Assembly: GCA_964643005.1 (NCBI GenBank)
Contig: CAZXQI010000002.1
Coordinates: 10,679 to 74,678, forward strand
Reading direction: 5' to 3'
From: UBA6168 sp964643005
Lineage (GTDB): Bacteria > Bacteroidota > Bacteroidia > Chitinophagales > Saprospiraceae
DNA length: 64,000 nt
The notes below the pieces were generated by a model that searched no databases, had not been told where the DNA came from, and saw only the letters and a program-made list of their open reading frames with translations. The translations under genes and the position numbers were made by a program. Of this stretch, positions 27,290 through 35,697 are shown one piece after another; within the stretch, counting starts at the first letter, position 1; every line of letters starts with the position of its first letter.

Positions 27290-28303
27290 TCAGACGTTTA
27301 CGACTACTTTTCCTGTTGTTTTTCCAGACTGAAGCAGCCGCACTGCCTCAGGCAAACGTTCAAAAGTCAAAACATGGCCGACCCGAGGTTTGTCAATATT
27401 CAGTGCTTTTATCTCCACCAGATATTGTTGTATCAGGTGAGCTTTTTCATAAAGATAAATCAGATTAAAGCCGAGAATTCCCCGATTGGTATTCGTCAGG
27501 CGCAGCGGGTCAATTTTTGGACGAGTGATGTATTTCCAAAAAATCTTTAGGTAGTTGGGGCGATTGCCGTGGGTCATAAAATCAGCGGCGCTATAAACAA
27601 CACTTCTCCCCTCTGGCGCCAGTCGTCTGAAATCCTGTAGCAGCATCTTTCCGCTATTGGTTTCCAGCACGAGGTTCAGAGGTCTGTCCTTTAATATCCT
27701 GTCTAAGTTTTTGAAAAAATCACCATCCCTTACCAGAGGGAAATCAACGCCTTCTTTCTTTAACACTTCCAACTTGTCGGCGCTGCCAACTGAGCCTATC
27801 GTGACGGCTCCCATCTTCTTTGCCAGGCGGTTGGCCAGAGTGCCGGTACCTCCGGCTGCGCTATGTATGAGTACGGTGTCGCCTCGCTGAAGATTGCCCA
27901 AAGGCCGCAGAGCGTAGTACGCAGTCAAAACCTGTACCAGATAGGCGGCGCCTTCTTCATAGCTCCAGCTGTCCGGGAGGGGGACGAGATAAGGAGTGGC
28001 AAGGTTCAAATGAGTGACGTATCCGCCAAAACGAGTAACCCCCATGACCCTGTCGCCGGGCTTCCAGTTTTTCACTTCGCTACCGCATTTAAGCACTGTG
28101 CCGGAGAACTCGAGACCCGGCGTAAACCCTCCCTTTGGCGTAGCGCTGTAAAGCCCCAGAATAACCGAAACGTCGGCGAAGTTTAGTCCGATAGATTTTA
28201 CTTCTATGCTGACTTCTCCGGAGCCAGGTTCGGGAAGGTCTTCAGTGATCAGTTTCAAATTGCGGATATCTCCTGCTTTGAGCCGGTAGGCTTTCCGTTG
28301 CAT
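27290..28303 (-). CDS. Quinone oxidoreductase-like medium-chain dehydrogenase
   Basis: 337 aa. A GroES-like N-terminal domain (about 25-120, with SIGLNFADVSVILGLY and PGLEFSGTV) is followed by a Rossmann domain with the nucleotide-binding motif HSAAGGTGTLANRLAKK. It lacks the zinc-ligand Cys/His set of alcohol dehydrogenases. It resembles NADPH:quinone reductase and VAT1-like members. The physiological substrate is unknown. A -7 box lies just upstream, giving a leader of only a few bases. Confidence 0.9.
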   Translation of the reverse strand: MQRKAYRLKAGDIRNLKLITEDLPEPGSGEVSIEVKSIGLNFADVSVILGLYSATPKGGFTPGLEFSGTVLKCGSEVKNWKPGDRVMGVTRFGGYVTHLNLATPYLVPLPDSWSYEEGAAYLVQVLTAYYALRPLGNLQRGDTVLIHSAAGGTGTLANRLAKKMGAVTIGSVGSADKLEVLKKEGVDFPLVRDGDFFKNLDRILKDRPLNLVLETNSGKMLLQDFRRLAPEGRSVVYSAADFMTHGNRPNYLKIFWKYITRPKIDPLRLTNTNRGILGFNLIYLYEKAHLIQQYLVEIKALNIDKPRVGHVLTFERLPEAVRLLQSGKTTGKVVVNV

Positions 28304-28316
28304 GTTTTATTTTTTG

Positions 28317-28324
28317 CAAATGTA
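28317..28324 (-). promoter_or_regulatory. Candidate -7 box for the quinone oxidoreductase-like gene
   Basis: TACATTTG on the minus strand is an exact TAnnTTTG match 13 nt before the ATG, with a T-rich element near -33. It would make an almost leaderless transcript. Confidence 0.45.
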
Positions 28325-28432
28325 AACTCGTTTTCTTCTCAGAAAAACGTAAACTTAAAGACCTTAATTCCTCCATGAAGTTTTCTCCTGTTTTTTCAAT
28401 GAGACTTTCTCAAAGAGAACTTCCATTGAAAC

Positions 28433-29383
28433 TCAACCGCCAGGTATTAGGATTTTGAGCTTAGCTTTCAAAATGCCCATCTGCACGGGAGTATTGCCCA
28501 GAAACTCGCCGTCCGCTTCGACCAGGACGAATTCCTGCCCGGAAGAATCCACGAAGACCTCTTCCACCTGGTGCAGATGAACGGCAGGATGCCAGCCAAT
28601 TTTCCCCAAATAAATAAGGGGCGTGATGAGCAATACTGCCAGCTTCGGGATGCGCTCGACGAAGGTTAGCGCCAGCTTGCCGTCATGGGGAAGCGCCTGA
28701 GGTACGAGTTGGAGGCCGCCGCCCGAATAGCGGCAAATCCCCACGTTGACAGTGTAGAGTCTTTTGTCCACCGTCTGGCCATCGAAACAGAGCCGGATTC
28801 TGGGAATCTTAAATTCAAACAAGCAGCGAAAAATGAAAAACAGATAGACAATCTTGCTGGACATCTTTCCCTTGCGAGATTCCGACCTCCTGGCAACGTA
28901 GGCATCGTAAGACAGTCCTGCTACATTGAAAAAATAGCGCCTGTGCTCGACGCTGTCTTTCTGATAGCTCAACCAGCCGACATCCTGAATCGAAGGGACT
29001 GCTTTTTGAAAATATTTAATCCACAATCTGGTCTTGGCGGGGATGCGATGCATCTTAATCCAGTCGTTGCCTGTTCCAGAGGGGAAAATGGTAAAGGCGA
29101 CTTGTTCAGGTGGGCAGACTGTTTGTAAAAGGATGCCGTTGACGACCTCGTTACCCGTGCCGTCGCCGCCAACGGCTACAAGTTTGCGGCAGCCTTGTTC
29201 AATTGCCTGCTTCGCCAATAATGTGGCATGAAGTTTCTTTTCAGTAAAAATGGCGTCAAATGAAATATTAGCCGCCTTTAATTGTCGTTCTGCTTCAGAC
29301 CATCGTTTCCCGACTATGCCGCCCCCGGCAGCGGGATTGACGATAAAAAGCCACTTTTCGCCGGTATTTTCGTTTTGTTCCAC
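28433..29383 (-). CDS. Diacylglycerol kinase-like lipid kinase
   Basis: 316 aa from a GTG at 29383. A TTG at 29419 would add 12 residues but overlaps an exact -7 promoter box, so it should not be in the transcript. The DAGK catalytic domain shows FIVNPAAGGG near the N-terminus and the signature VAVGGDGTGNEVVNGI. It also has IFPSGTGNDWIK, and the C-terminal YegS-like domain ends with EADGEF. Members phosphorylate diacylglycerol, sphingoid bases or other lipids at the membrane. Divergent from the phosphatase gene. Confidence 0.93.
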   Translation of the reverse strand: MEQNENTGEKWLFIVNPAAGGGIVGKRWSEAERQLKAANISFDAIFTEKKLHATLLAKQAIEQGCRKLVAVGGDGTGNEVVNGILLQTVCPPEQVAFTIFPSGTGNDWIKMHRIPAKTRLWIKYFQKAVPSIQDVGWLSYQKDSVEHRRYFFNVAGLSYDAYVARRSESRKGKMSSKIVYLFFIFRCLFEFKIPRIRLCFDGQTVDKRLYTVNVGICRYSGGGLQLVPQALPHDGKLALTFVERIPKLAVLLITPLIYLGKIGWHPAVHLHQVEEVFVDSSGQEFVLVEADGEFLGNTPVQMGILKAKLKILIPGG

Positions 29384-29416
29384 AGATAGAATCGTTTGAA
29401 TAAGAACTGTGCAACC

Positions 29417-29424
29417 CAAAACTA
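29417..29424 (-). promoter_or_regulatory. -7 box of the lipid kinase gene
   Basis: TAGTTTTG on the minus strand is an exact TAnnTTTG match, with an A/T-rich element at the -33 spacing. The predicted start point near 29410 gives a leader of about 27 nt to the GTG at 29383. Confidence 0.5.
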
Positions 29425-29440
29425 AAAAACACGCCTGAAT

Positions 29441-29902
29441 ATGAAAATTTTAATGGTTTGCCTCGGGAATATTTGCCGATCTCCGCTGGCAGAAGGAATT
29501 ATGAAACGCAAGATTGCAGATCTCGGTCTGGACTGGACGGTGGACTCTGCCGGCACCGGCGCCTGGCATATTGGCGAACGCCCGGATCGCCGTTCTATCG
29601 CCATCGCCAGAAAGTACGGTATTGACATTAACGGACAGCGAGCACGGCAGCTACGTCCCGGCGACCTCTCCCATTTCGATCTCGTCTTAGCCATGGATCA
29701 ATCCAATTACCGGGACATCCTCCGCTATGCTGCTACACAGGAACAGAAAAAGAAAGTAAAACTCATTATGAATTTTGCTGCGCCGGGCGCCAACCAAAGC
29801 GTTCCCGACCCTTACTGGGACGACAACGGCTTCGAAGAAGTTTTCCAAATGTTGGACAAGGCCTGTACTCAAATCGTAGAGCAGTCCGGAGTGAGAGTCT
29901 AA
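29441..29902 (+). CDS. Low-molecular-weight protein-tyrosine phosphatase
   Basis: 153 aa. The catalytic P-loop is C7-L-G-N-I-C-R13-S near the N-terminus, and the general-acid aspartate is in VPDPYWDD near residue 125. Full family length. It removes phosphate from phosphotyrosine or low-molecular-weight substrates in the cytoplasm. No adjacent tyrosine kinase or polysaccharide cluster is present, so its target is open. It is divergent from the lipid kinase and convergent with the response regulator. Confidence 0.95.
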   Translation: MKILMVCLGNICRSPLAEGIMKRKIADLGLDWTVDSAGTGAWHIGERPDRRSIAIARKYGIDINGQRARQLRPGDLSHFDLVLAMDQSNYRDILRYAATQEQKKKVKLIMNFAAPGANQSVPDPYWDDNGFEEVFQMLDKACTQIVEQSGVRV

Positions 29903-30026
29903 GCCGGTTGAAAGAGCGTCGGACAAGCTCTGTCCGTCTGCCCCTTTTGAAAGGAGGGAGAAAGTACTCATCCATTTTTCGGGCAAATGAAACTTATTTA
30001 GTACTCCGATAGTAGGCGCTCATCAA

Positions 30027-30061
30027 AAAAGGGTCGGAATCCAGTTGACTCCGACCCTTTT
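30027..30061. terminator. Bidirectional terminator, phosphatase / response regulator
   Basis: A perfect 12-bp stem with A/T ends (30027-30038 with 30050-30061) and an 11-nt loop lies between convergent genes. It serves both strands through flanking A and T runs. Confidence 0.85.
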
Positions 30062-30084
30062 ATAGTCGTCCATTTTTTTCTCTA

Positions 30085-30813
30085 TCACTGTACTTTGTCT
30101 TTTTCCAAAAGCTGGAATCCGTTGCCGTGGATATTGACAATTTCCAGATTTTCGTCAGTAGAGAGGTACTTGCGCAGTTTGGTCACGAAGACGTCCATAC
30201 TGCGGGCTGTGAAATAATTGTCCTCCCCCCAAATCGTCGTCAGCGCTTCTTTGCGGGTGAGCACGTCGTTGATTTTGGCGGCGAACATTTTCAATAACTG
30301 CGCCTCTTTGGGGGAGAGTTTGTATTTGGGATTGCCTATTCCTTCTTTGTCAAAAGTCAGAATGCGCAAGGGGTAGTTGAAGTGGAATTTCCCGATATTG
30401 TATTCTCTGGGTTCTTCTTTGGGTTCTTCTTTGGGGCGGGTGCGCTTTAGCACGGCCTGAATGCGAAACAACAACTCTTCCGAATTAAACGGCTTGGTGA
30501 TGTAGTCGTCAGCTCCGATTTTGAAACCCTGAAGCACGTCCTCTTTCAAGGTTTTAGCTGTCAGGAAAATGATCGGCATAGTGGCGTTCTTCTCCCTTAT
30601 TTCTCTGGCAACAGTGAAGCCATCCTTGCGGGGCATCATCACATCGAGGATGCAGAGGTCATAGATTCCGCTGTTGTAGTATTCCATTCCTTTGATACCG
30701 TCGTTGGCCAGCGAAATTTCGAAATCGTTCATTTCGAGGTAGGAGCGAAGCACGTCGCCAAAGTTTTGGTCATCTTCAACCAGGAGTATTCTTCCACGTG
30801 CGTTAGAGGTCAT
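30085..30813 (-). CDS. OmpR-family response regulator
   Basis: 242 aa. The receiver domain has acidic residues D14 and D15, phospho-acceptor D57, T85 and K107. A Glu/Pro linker with a direct KEEPKEEP repeat (about 127-136) leads into a winged-helix DNA-binding domain ending in a Gly-Asn-Gly-Phe loop (IHGNGFQLL). It is encoded 100 nt after its presumed partner kinase and is close to the RprY type of Bacteroides. Regulated genes are not evident. Confidence 0.96.
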   Translation of the reverse strand: MTSNARGRILLVEDDQNFGDVLRSYLEMNDFEISLANDGIKGMEYYNSGIYDLCILDVMMPRKDGFTVAREIREKNATMPIIFLTAKTLKEDVLQGFKIGADDYITKPFNSEELLFRIQAVLKRTRPKEEPKEEPREYNIGKFHFNYPLRILTFDKEGIGNPKYKLSPKEAQLLKMFAAKINDVLTRKEALTTIWGEDNYFTARSMDVFVTKLRKYLSTDENLEIVNIHGNGFQLLEKDKVQ

Positions 30814-30913
30814 AACATTTATGAATTTAGAAAATTAATTTGTTTAATAAAACGCAGCCCGGTTCGCTAAAATATTTTTTCAAAACCTCGTAAAGGCAAG
30901 GATTAGAACTAAA

Positions 30914-32437
30914 CTATCCCCTGGCGCCGCTACGGGGGAAAAACAGCGTGAAACTGCTGCCCTTTCCCAATTCACTTTTCACGTCTATTTGCCCTTTGTG
31001 GGCGTCCATCATCGCTTTGACGTAACTCAAACCGAGGCCGAATCCTTTTACGTCGTGCAAATTTCCTGTATGCACCCGATAGAATTTTTCAAAAATATGT
31101 TTTCGGGCTTCTTTGCTCAGCCCGATTCCTTTGTCGTTTACAATAACTTCTACGCCGTCGTTAACATTGCGCGTCGCTATCGAAATTTCGGGTTTTTCAG
31201 GCGAATACTTATTGGCATTATCCAATAAGTTGTTGATAATGTTTGAAATATGTGTCAGGTCTCCCTGTATAACGGGCAAAGTTGCCTGAAGGTCGGCGGT
31301 GACGGTTCCTTCTCTTCTCTCCACTTGTAAGCTGATGTATTCCACCGCATTGGCGATGACATCGTGCAGATTAACGTCAGACATTTTCAGCGTAAAGTCC
31401 TGGCGGTCAATCTGCGCCATTTGCAGCACTTTCTCTACCTGGTTGTTCATGCGCTTGTTTTCCTGTCGGATAATATCCGTAAAGCGACGGATTTTTTCCG
31501 GCGAGGAGATAACCATAGGGCTGGAGATACTATCGGAAGCTAAGGAAATCGTAGCAATAGGTGTTTTGAACTCGTGAGTCATGTTGTTGATGAAGTCATT
31601 CTTCATCTCAGACAATTTTTTCTGACGGAAAATCACTGAAATCGTATAGGCAAACGAAAACAGAATGATGCCCATAAACAGAACCGAGGCCAGCAGGGTT
31701 TTCAGCACCGAGCTCCAGATGATACTTGCCTTGGTCGGAAAAAACACGATGAGCATACCCGGCGAAGTTGCGTCCTGCTGAAAGAGATTGACTCGGTATT
31801 CGCTGTTGTTCAGGTTTTTGTATCCCTCCAAAGTGGATTGCGGGCGACTATCCTCCACCGTGTAGCGTCCGTCGGCAATGACGAAACTACTTTTGCGATT
31901 GTCGAACACGCCATATCTGTAAGGGACTTTGATGCCTCTGTTATTCAGTTCTTGTTTCAAAAGGGTTTTTAACAAATCTAATGGAATGCGCTCGACGATA
32001 GGCGTCTGATTTAGTCCTTTGGTGTAGGCGACGAACTGGGTTAGCATTTTTGCCCTTTCAGCCCGACAGTTGGCGCAGTCGCAGGTGTTGGAAGTGAGCG
32101 CCAGATGAATGAGTTGCTGCTTGGTCAGGTGAGTATGTCCGACCTCTTCCGAGCCGATTTCTAAGGAAACCCGCACCTCTCCGGATTCGATGCGCTGTTT
32201 CAGATCGTCTTTATAATACTCCTGCGCATAGCCGTTGTCCACGTGGCTCCAGGCTTCGGCATTTTCCTGGTATTCTAATTTATCCATCACACTGTTCAGC
32301 GATTCAAATACTTTGTTATTGAATTGCTCCTCGTTAGCGCCTAACGAGTCAATAATCCACTTAACCTGCATCCCCGCCAGCCCAATTAGGGCGGCGCTCA
32401 TCAAACCTATAATTAACCAGATTACTCGTTTATTCAT
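30914..32437 (-). CDS. Sensor histidine kinase with periplasmic CxCxxC motif
   Basis: 507 aa. TM1 spans about 7-29, a periplasmic sensor region about 30-238, and TM2 about 239-269. HisKA follows with phospho-acceptor H288 (THEFKTPI), then a HATPase domain with NNLLDNANKYSPEKPE and GFGLGLSYVKAMMDAH. The sensor region carries a compact cysteine cluster, C119, C121 and C124 (CDCANC), which could bind a metal or sense redox state; this is inference. It is RprX-like and upstream of the response regulator in one unit. A TAnnTTTG box at 32457-32464 (minus) may drive both genes. Confidence 0.95.
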   Translation of the reverse strand: MNKRVIWLIIGLMSAALIGLAGMQVKWIIDSLGANEEQFNNKVFESLNSVMDKLEYQENAEAWSHVDNGYAQEYYKDDLKQRIESGEVRVSLEIGSEEVGHTHLTKQQLIHLALTSNTCDCANCRAERAKMLTQFVAYTKGLNQTPIVERIPLDLLKTLLKQELNNRGIKVPYRYGVFDNRKSSFVIADGRYTVEDSRPQSTLEGYKNLNNSEYRVNLFQQDATSPGMLIVFFPTKASIIWSSVLKTLLASVLFMGIILFSFAYTISVIFRQKKLSEMKNDFINNMTHEFKTPIATISLASDSISSPMVISSPEKIRRFTDIIRQENKRMNNQVEKVLQMAQIDRQDFTLKMSDVNLHDVIANAVEYISLQVERREGTVTADLQATLPVIQGDLTHISNIINNLLDNANKYSPEKPEISIATRNVNDGVEVIVNDKGIGLSKEARKHIFEKFYRVHTGNLHDVKGFGLGLSYVKAMMDAHKGQIDVKSELGKGSSFTLFFPRSGARG

Positions 32438-32456
32438 TTTAAAAAAAATCTGACCA

Positions 32457-32464
32457 CAAAATTA
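32457..32464 (-). promoter_or_regulatory. Candidate -7 box for the two-component operon
   Basis: TAATTTTG on the minus strand, 20 nt before the kinase ATG. Exact -7 match, no clear -33. Confidence 0.4.
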
Positions 32465-32665
32465 ACTGAAACATGGCTTTCAGGGTGCTGTGTTAAGCTG
32501 ACAAATTAATGCCTAAATGCCCGACAGAACTCATTTAACATGGATTTAACGGAAAACAGCGTCGGCGTTTAAATATTCTTTTGTTTTGATTTTCAATGAT
32601 TTAGACCGTATCTGTCCGAGGCGTTTTAAAAACTGGCCGGGCGTAGCGTTTCATTTTCCTACCCA

Positions 32666-33685
32666 TTAGAACAGGCGCATAGAGTGGAAGAGCGCCAGTT
32701 GGTTTCTGGCCCGGACGAGGTTGTGTTCTGGATAATCCGTTTTGTAATAAACATCGCCCTGTAAGTAATCGCCCAAAAATCGGACTGCTTGCATGAGCGT
32801 CAACCAGGCGCCGCCCTCTGCCAGGTTTTTCTGCTCTACCTCGCTGAGGAGATCGCCCATCGCCTCTAAATAGCCTTCCCAAATAGCTTCAAAAAAAGGT
32901 CGCCTCATTTCCACCTTAGACAAGTCTGCTTCGTCCTCATCAGTCGGACTGGTATAGGTTCGCATCATATCGCCAAAATCAGACAGAACGATACCGGGCA
33001 TGACGGTGTCTAAGTCAATCACGCAGACTGCTCTCGCCGTGGTAATGTCGAAGAGGACGTTATTGATTTTGGTATCGTGATGAGCAATTCTAAGAGGCAA
33101 TCTCAAGCTTGCTATTTTTTTAAAAATAAATTGATTTTTCACAATAGCCTCCACCTCTTTTTGGGCGGTAGCGAGCCGCCCGGGAACAGCTTTCTTTAAT
33201 AGTTCGAGAAAATAAGTCAGTCGCTTTTGGCCGTCGTGAAAGCCAGGGATAGTTGGGCGAAGGGTAGAGGCGTCCAAGTCGGCCAGCGCATGAGCAAATG
33301 TGCCGAAAGCTTTTGCAGCCTCGTAAGCCTGCTCTGCCGTTTCTGCCGTATCGAAAGCGACCGTATTTTCAAAAAAGGGAAAAGCCCGCCAGTAGTCGCC
33401 TTCTTTATTTCTATAGAGGTACCGACCGTCCCTGTCTGGTATAGGAGCCAGATTTTCAAGCGGATAATTCGGGTCGGCAAGGTAATTTGACACGAGCCGG
33501 ATGTTTTCCATCACGAATTCCGGATGTGTAAAAACGAGGTGGTTCAGGCGCTGGAGCAGGAAGTTTCCGGGGGTATCAGCGTCTTTAATTTCAAGCTTAA
33601 AAGAATCGTTGATATGGCCGTTGCCAAAAGGAGCGCATTTGACATTATCCTGATGGCCAAAGAATTGTCGAATTACTGATTCCAT
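32666..33685 (-). CDS. Aminoglycoside-phosphotransferase-fold sugar 1-kinase (NahK-like)
   Basis: 339 aa from the ATG at 33685; an in-frame TTG at 33721 would overlap the upstream gene by 10 nt. It aligns by eye with N-acetylhexosamine 1-kinase. Shared features are PFGNGHINDSF with FLLQRLNH, the catalytic loop HHDTKINNVLF, the metal motif VIDLDTVMPG, and the family tail GDVYYKTDYPEHNLVRAR. Such kinases phosphorylate the anomeric carbon of N-acetylhexosamines. It directly follows a sugar nucleotidyltransferase gene, so the pair could turn a free amino sugar into a nucleotide sugar. The exact sugar is not determined. Confidence 0.85.
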   Translation of the reverse strand: MESVIRQFFGHQDNVKCAPFGNGHINDSFKLEIKDADTPGNFLLQRLNHLVFTHPEFVMENIRLVSNYLADPNYPLENLAPIPDRDGRYLYRNKEGDYWRAFPFFENTVAFDTAETAEQAYEAAKAFGTFAHALADLDASTLRPTIPGFHDGQKRLTYFLELLKKAVPGRLATAQKEVEAIVKNQFIFKKIASLRLPLRIAHHDTKINNVLFDITTARAVCVIDLDTVMPGIVLSDFGDMMRTYTSPTDEDEADLSKVEMRRPFFEAIWEGYLEAMGDLLSEVEQKNLAEGGAWLTLMQAVRFLGDYLQGDVYYKTDYPEHNLVRARNQLALFHSMRLF

Positions 33686-33711
33686 TTTTCCCAAACTATG
33701 CTCTGGTATTT

Positions 33712-34614
33712 TTAAGCCCAAAGTGGGGAGGAATACTTTCCTGTTTTAGTCATTGCCGCGAATGCAGCTTCTACCATTTCCCGGTCGTCCCGATAAGTGA
33801 CGCCGTACCATTTTTCATCGTTGGGTAAAACGGTGAAGGCGGCGGTTCCGGTCTCAATCAATTGGTTGGCGAAGGAAGAAATATAAAATTCGGCGCGAGG
33901 GTCATCCACATGAGCCTCAACGAAGCGATTGAAATCCTTCTGTAGCAATTCGAAAATATGCGGGTGAAATCCCCATAAATTCATCGAAACGAGCGCATTG
34001 GCGTCGAGCGGCTCTCTTTCCCCTCTTTCATTTTTATAAAAAACGCCTTCCTGCGTCTGCCCGATACCTGTACATTCAGTCACGGTTTGGAGCGTGAAAT
34101 GCTCATCCATGCTGCAAACGCCTCTGGAGACAGTGCCGTACTCCGACAGGGTGTTTTTCAAAACATAGCCCACCATGGCGTAGTGGGTCGGACTGCATTC
34201 TTGTGAAAGGAAGTTTGCCATTTTTTCAAAACCGGAATAGCCGTAATAGTCGTCCGCATTAATGGCGACGAAAGGTTCCTGAATAACTTCTTTTCCCACC
34301 AAAACGGCATGACCCGTTCCCCAGGGCTTTATCCGCTCCACCTGTCCTGCGACGGCGGGTACGTAAGTGTCTTTTTCCTGAAATACAAAACTCAGATGCG
34401 CCTTTCCCTCCCATCGTCGGGCGATTTTCTCTTTGAAAGCCTCCTCAAATTCCCGGCGAATCACAAAAACGACCTTGCCAAAGCCTGCTTTCAGCGCATC
34501 GTGAATGGAGTAATCCATGATTACTTCTCCCGCCTTTCCAACAGGATCAACCTGTTTCAGTCCTCCGTAGCGGCTGCCCATACCGGCTGCCAGAATAAGT
34601 AATGAAGGTTTCAT
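33712..34614 (-). CDS. Sugar nucleotidyltransferase
   Basis: 300 aa. The nucleotide-binding motif LILAAGMGSRYGGLKQ, with Gly-rich loop and Arg, is at residues 6-21. The metal aspartates follow in AINADDYYG and the GTGHAVLVG base-recognition region is near 100. The domain is a single Rossmann-like transferase without a hexapeptide tail. It condenses a sugar-1-phosphate with an NTP. It lies immediately upstream of, and is probably coupled to, the NahK-like kinase, an arrangement like AmgK/MurU cell-wall sugar recycling in Pseudomonas. A promoter lies at 34698-34727. Confidence 0.88.
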   Translation of the reverse strand: MKPSLLILAAGMGSRYGGLKQVDPVGKAGEVIMDYSIHDALKAGFGKVVFVIRREFEEAFKEKIARRWEGKAHLSFVFQEKDTYVPAVAGQVERIKPWGTGHAVLVGKEVIQEPFVAINADDYYGYSGFEKMANFLSQECSPTHYAMVGYVLKNTLSEYGTVSRGVCSMDEHFTLQTVTECTGIGQTQEGVFYKNERGEREPLDANALVSMNLWGFHPHIFELLQKDFNRFVEAHVDDPRAEFYISSFANQLIETGTAAFTVLPNDEKWYGVTYRDDREMVEAAFAAMTKTGKYSSPLWA

Positions 34615-34631
34615 ATCTGGGTCTTATAAAT

Positions 34632-34756
34632 AAAAAAGGGTCGAAATTTCATCGGACTTTGCTGGCGGGGCGGCAGAGGTTGACTTTTCTAAAAGTACAA
34701 AATTATCATCCTTTACCAACCTGACAATCTTGTGCCTGATAAACCACGACCCTTTT
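34632..34756 (-). promoter_or_regulatory. Terminator-like inverted repeat enclosing a promoter
   Basis: On the minus strand AAAAGGGTCG (34747-34756) and CGACCCTTTT (34634-34643, running into six T) are exact complements 103 nt apart. A -7 box lies in the loop (34698-34705). Readthrough RNA from the OmpH gene would contain both arms, while RNA from the internal promoter contains only the second. Pairing over this distance is unproven. Confidence 0.35.
34698..34727 (-). promoter_or_regulatory. Promoter of the nucleotidyltransferase/kinase pair
   Basis: On the minus strand TTG (34725-34727) is followed after 19 nt by TAATTTTG (34698-34705). Exact -7 box with near-consensus -33; leader about 75 nt. 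Confidence 0.5.
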
Positions 34757-34779
34757 GACAGGGAGTTTGTTCGCAGGAA

Positions 34780-35295
34780 CTATCTCTTTTTGAGTCTTTC
34801 CAGGACTTCTTTCGTTTTGTCAAAGGCCGGACTGGCGAATATCATCCCGGAGGCGCTACTCTTATCAAAGATGAAATCATAGCCCTTGTCGCCGGCATAA
34901 TCTTCAATTGCCGCATAGACCCTGTCCTGAATGGGTTGCACTAATTCTTTACGGCGTTGGAAAAGGGCGCCTTCAGGGCCGAACTTATCTTTCTGCATTT
35001 CCCGGACTCTGGTTTCCATTTCCATAATTTCGTCTTCTTTTTTGCGGCGAGCCTCGTCGCTCATCAATACCTGCTCGGCCTGGTAGCGATTGTACTGGCC
35101 TTTGATCTTGTCGTACTCCTGAGCGATCTCCTGCCTCCAGGTAGCGGCAATGCGATCCAGCTCTTCCTGAGCCTTTTGATATTCCTGAATACTTTCCAAA
35201 ATAGTTTTTACGTCAACGTAAGCGATGCGCTGGGCATTGGCAACGGCGCCGAAGCCGAGAAACATGACCAGTGCAATGATTGTGTTTTTTACCAT
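34780..35295 (-). CDS. OmpH/Skp-family periplasmic chaperone
   Basis: 171 aa with a signal peptide (residues 1-21, ending VANAQ). The short beta start RIAYVDVKTILESI is followed by a long charged coiled coil (about 40-125) and a return to the body domain (AAIEDYAGDKGYDFIFDKSS). This is the Skp tentacle architecture. It holds unfolded outer-membrane proteins in the periplasm. It stands alone here rather than next to bamA. The divergent 402-nt region upstream carries its -7 box (35344-35351). Confidence 0.95.
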   Translation of the reverse strand: MVKNTIIALVMFLGFGAVANAQRIAYVDVKTILESIQEYQKAQEELDRIAATWRQEIAQEYDKIKGQYNRYQAEQVLMSDEARRKKEDEIMEMETRVREMQKDKFGPEGALFQRRKELVQPIQDRVYAAIEDYAGDKGYDFIFDKSSASGMIFASPAFDKTKEVLERLKKR

Positions 35296-35697
35296 GATAG
35301 TCTAAATTTTTGATTGTTAATTTCGATGTGGCAGAAACGCCGCCAAAATTAAGGCATTCCTGTAGCTGCGAAAGTTATGACTCTTTTAAATGCCTTCGTA
35401 ACGGCGACTTTTTATTCAAAAAAAATTAAACCACGTACTAATTACCTGTAAATGAACGCCCTATCAGTAATTCCACTACTTCTTCTCTTTTGACTTTAAC
35501 GAGGGTTTAACTTGACAGTAATCGCATTTTAAGGAGGGTTGGCGAGTTTTTCCCCTGAGTTTGCGCACAAAGTCTATTGCACAGTCTGTGATTTTTACCG
35601 TTGTAAAAAATACTTACAATGGCTACCTTGCCGCTGTAATGAAAAGTAAACCCTTTTCCTATTTGAACGTTAATAACTCACTAAACAGAACCAAAAC
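35296..35697. other. Divergent intergenic region, OmpH gene / DUF2007 gene
   Basis: Contains a -7 box for the OmpH gene (35344-35351, minus) and a 9-bp near-perfect inverted repeat (35598-35622). A weak plus-strand TTG/TACCTTGC promoter-like pair lies near 35600-35631. No gene is supportable. Confidence 0.5.
35344..35351 (-). promoter_or_regulatory. Candidate -7 box for the OmpH/Skp gene
   Basis: TAATTTTG on the minus strand, 49 nt before the ATG. Exact TAnnTTTG match with TTTC near the -33 position. Confidence 0.45.
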
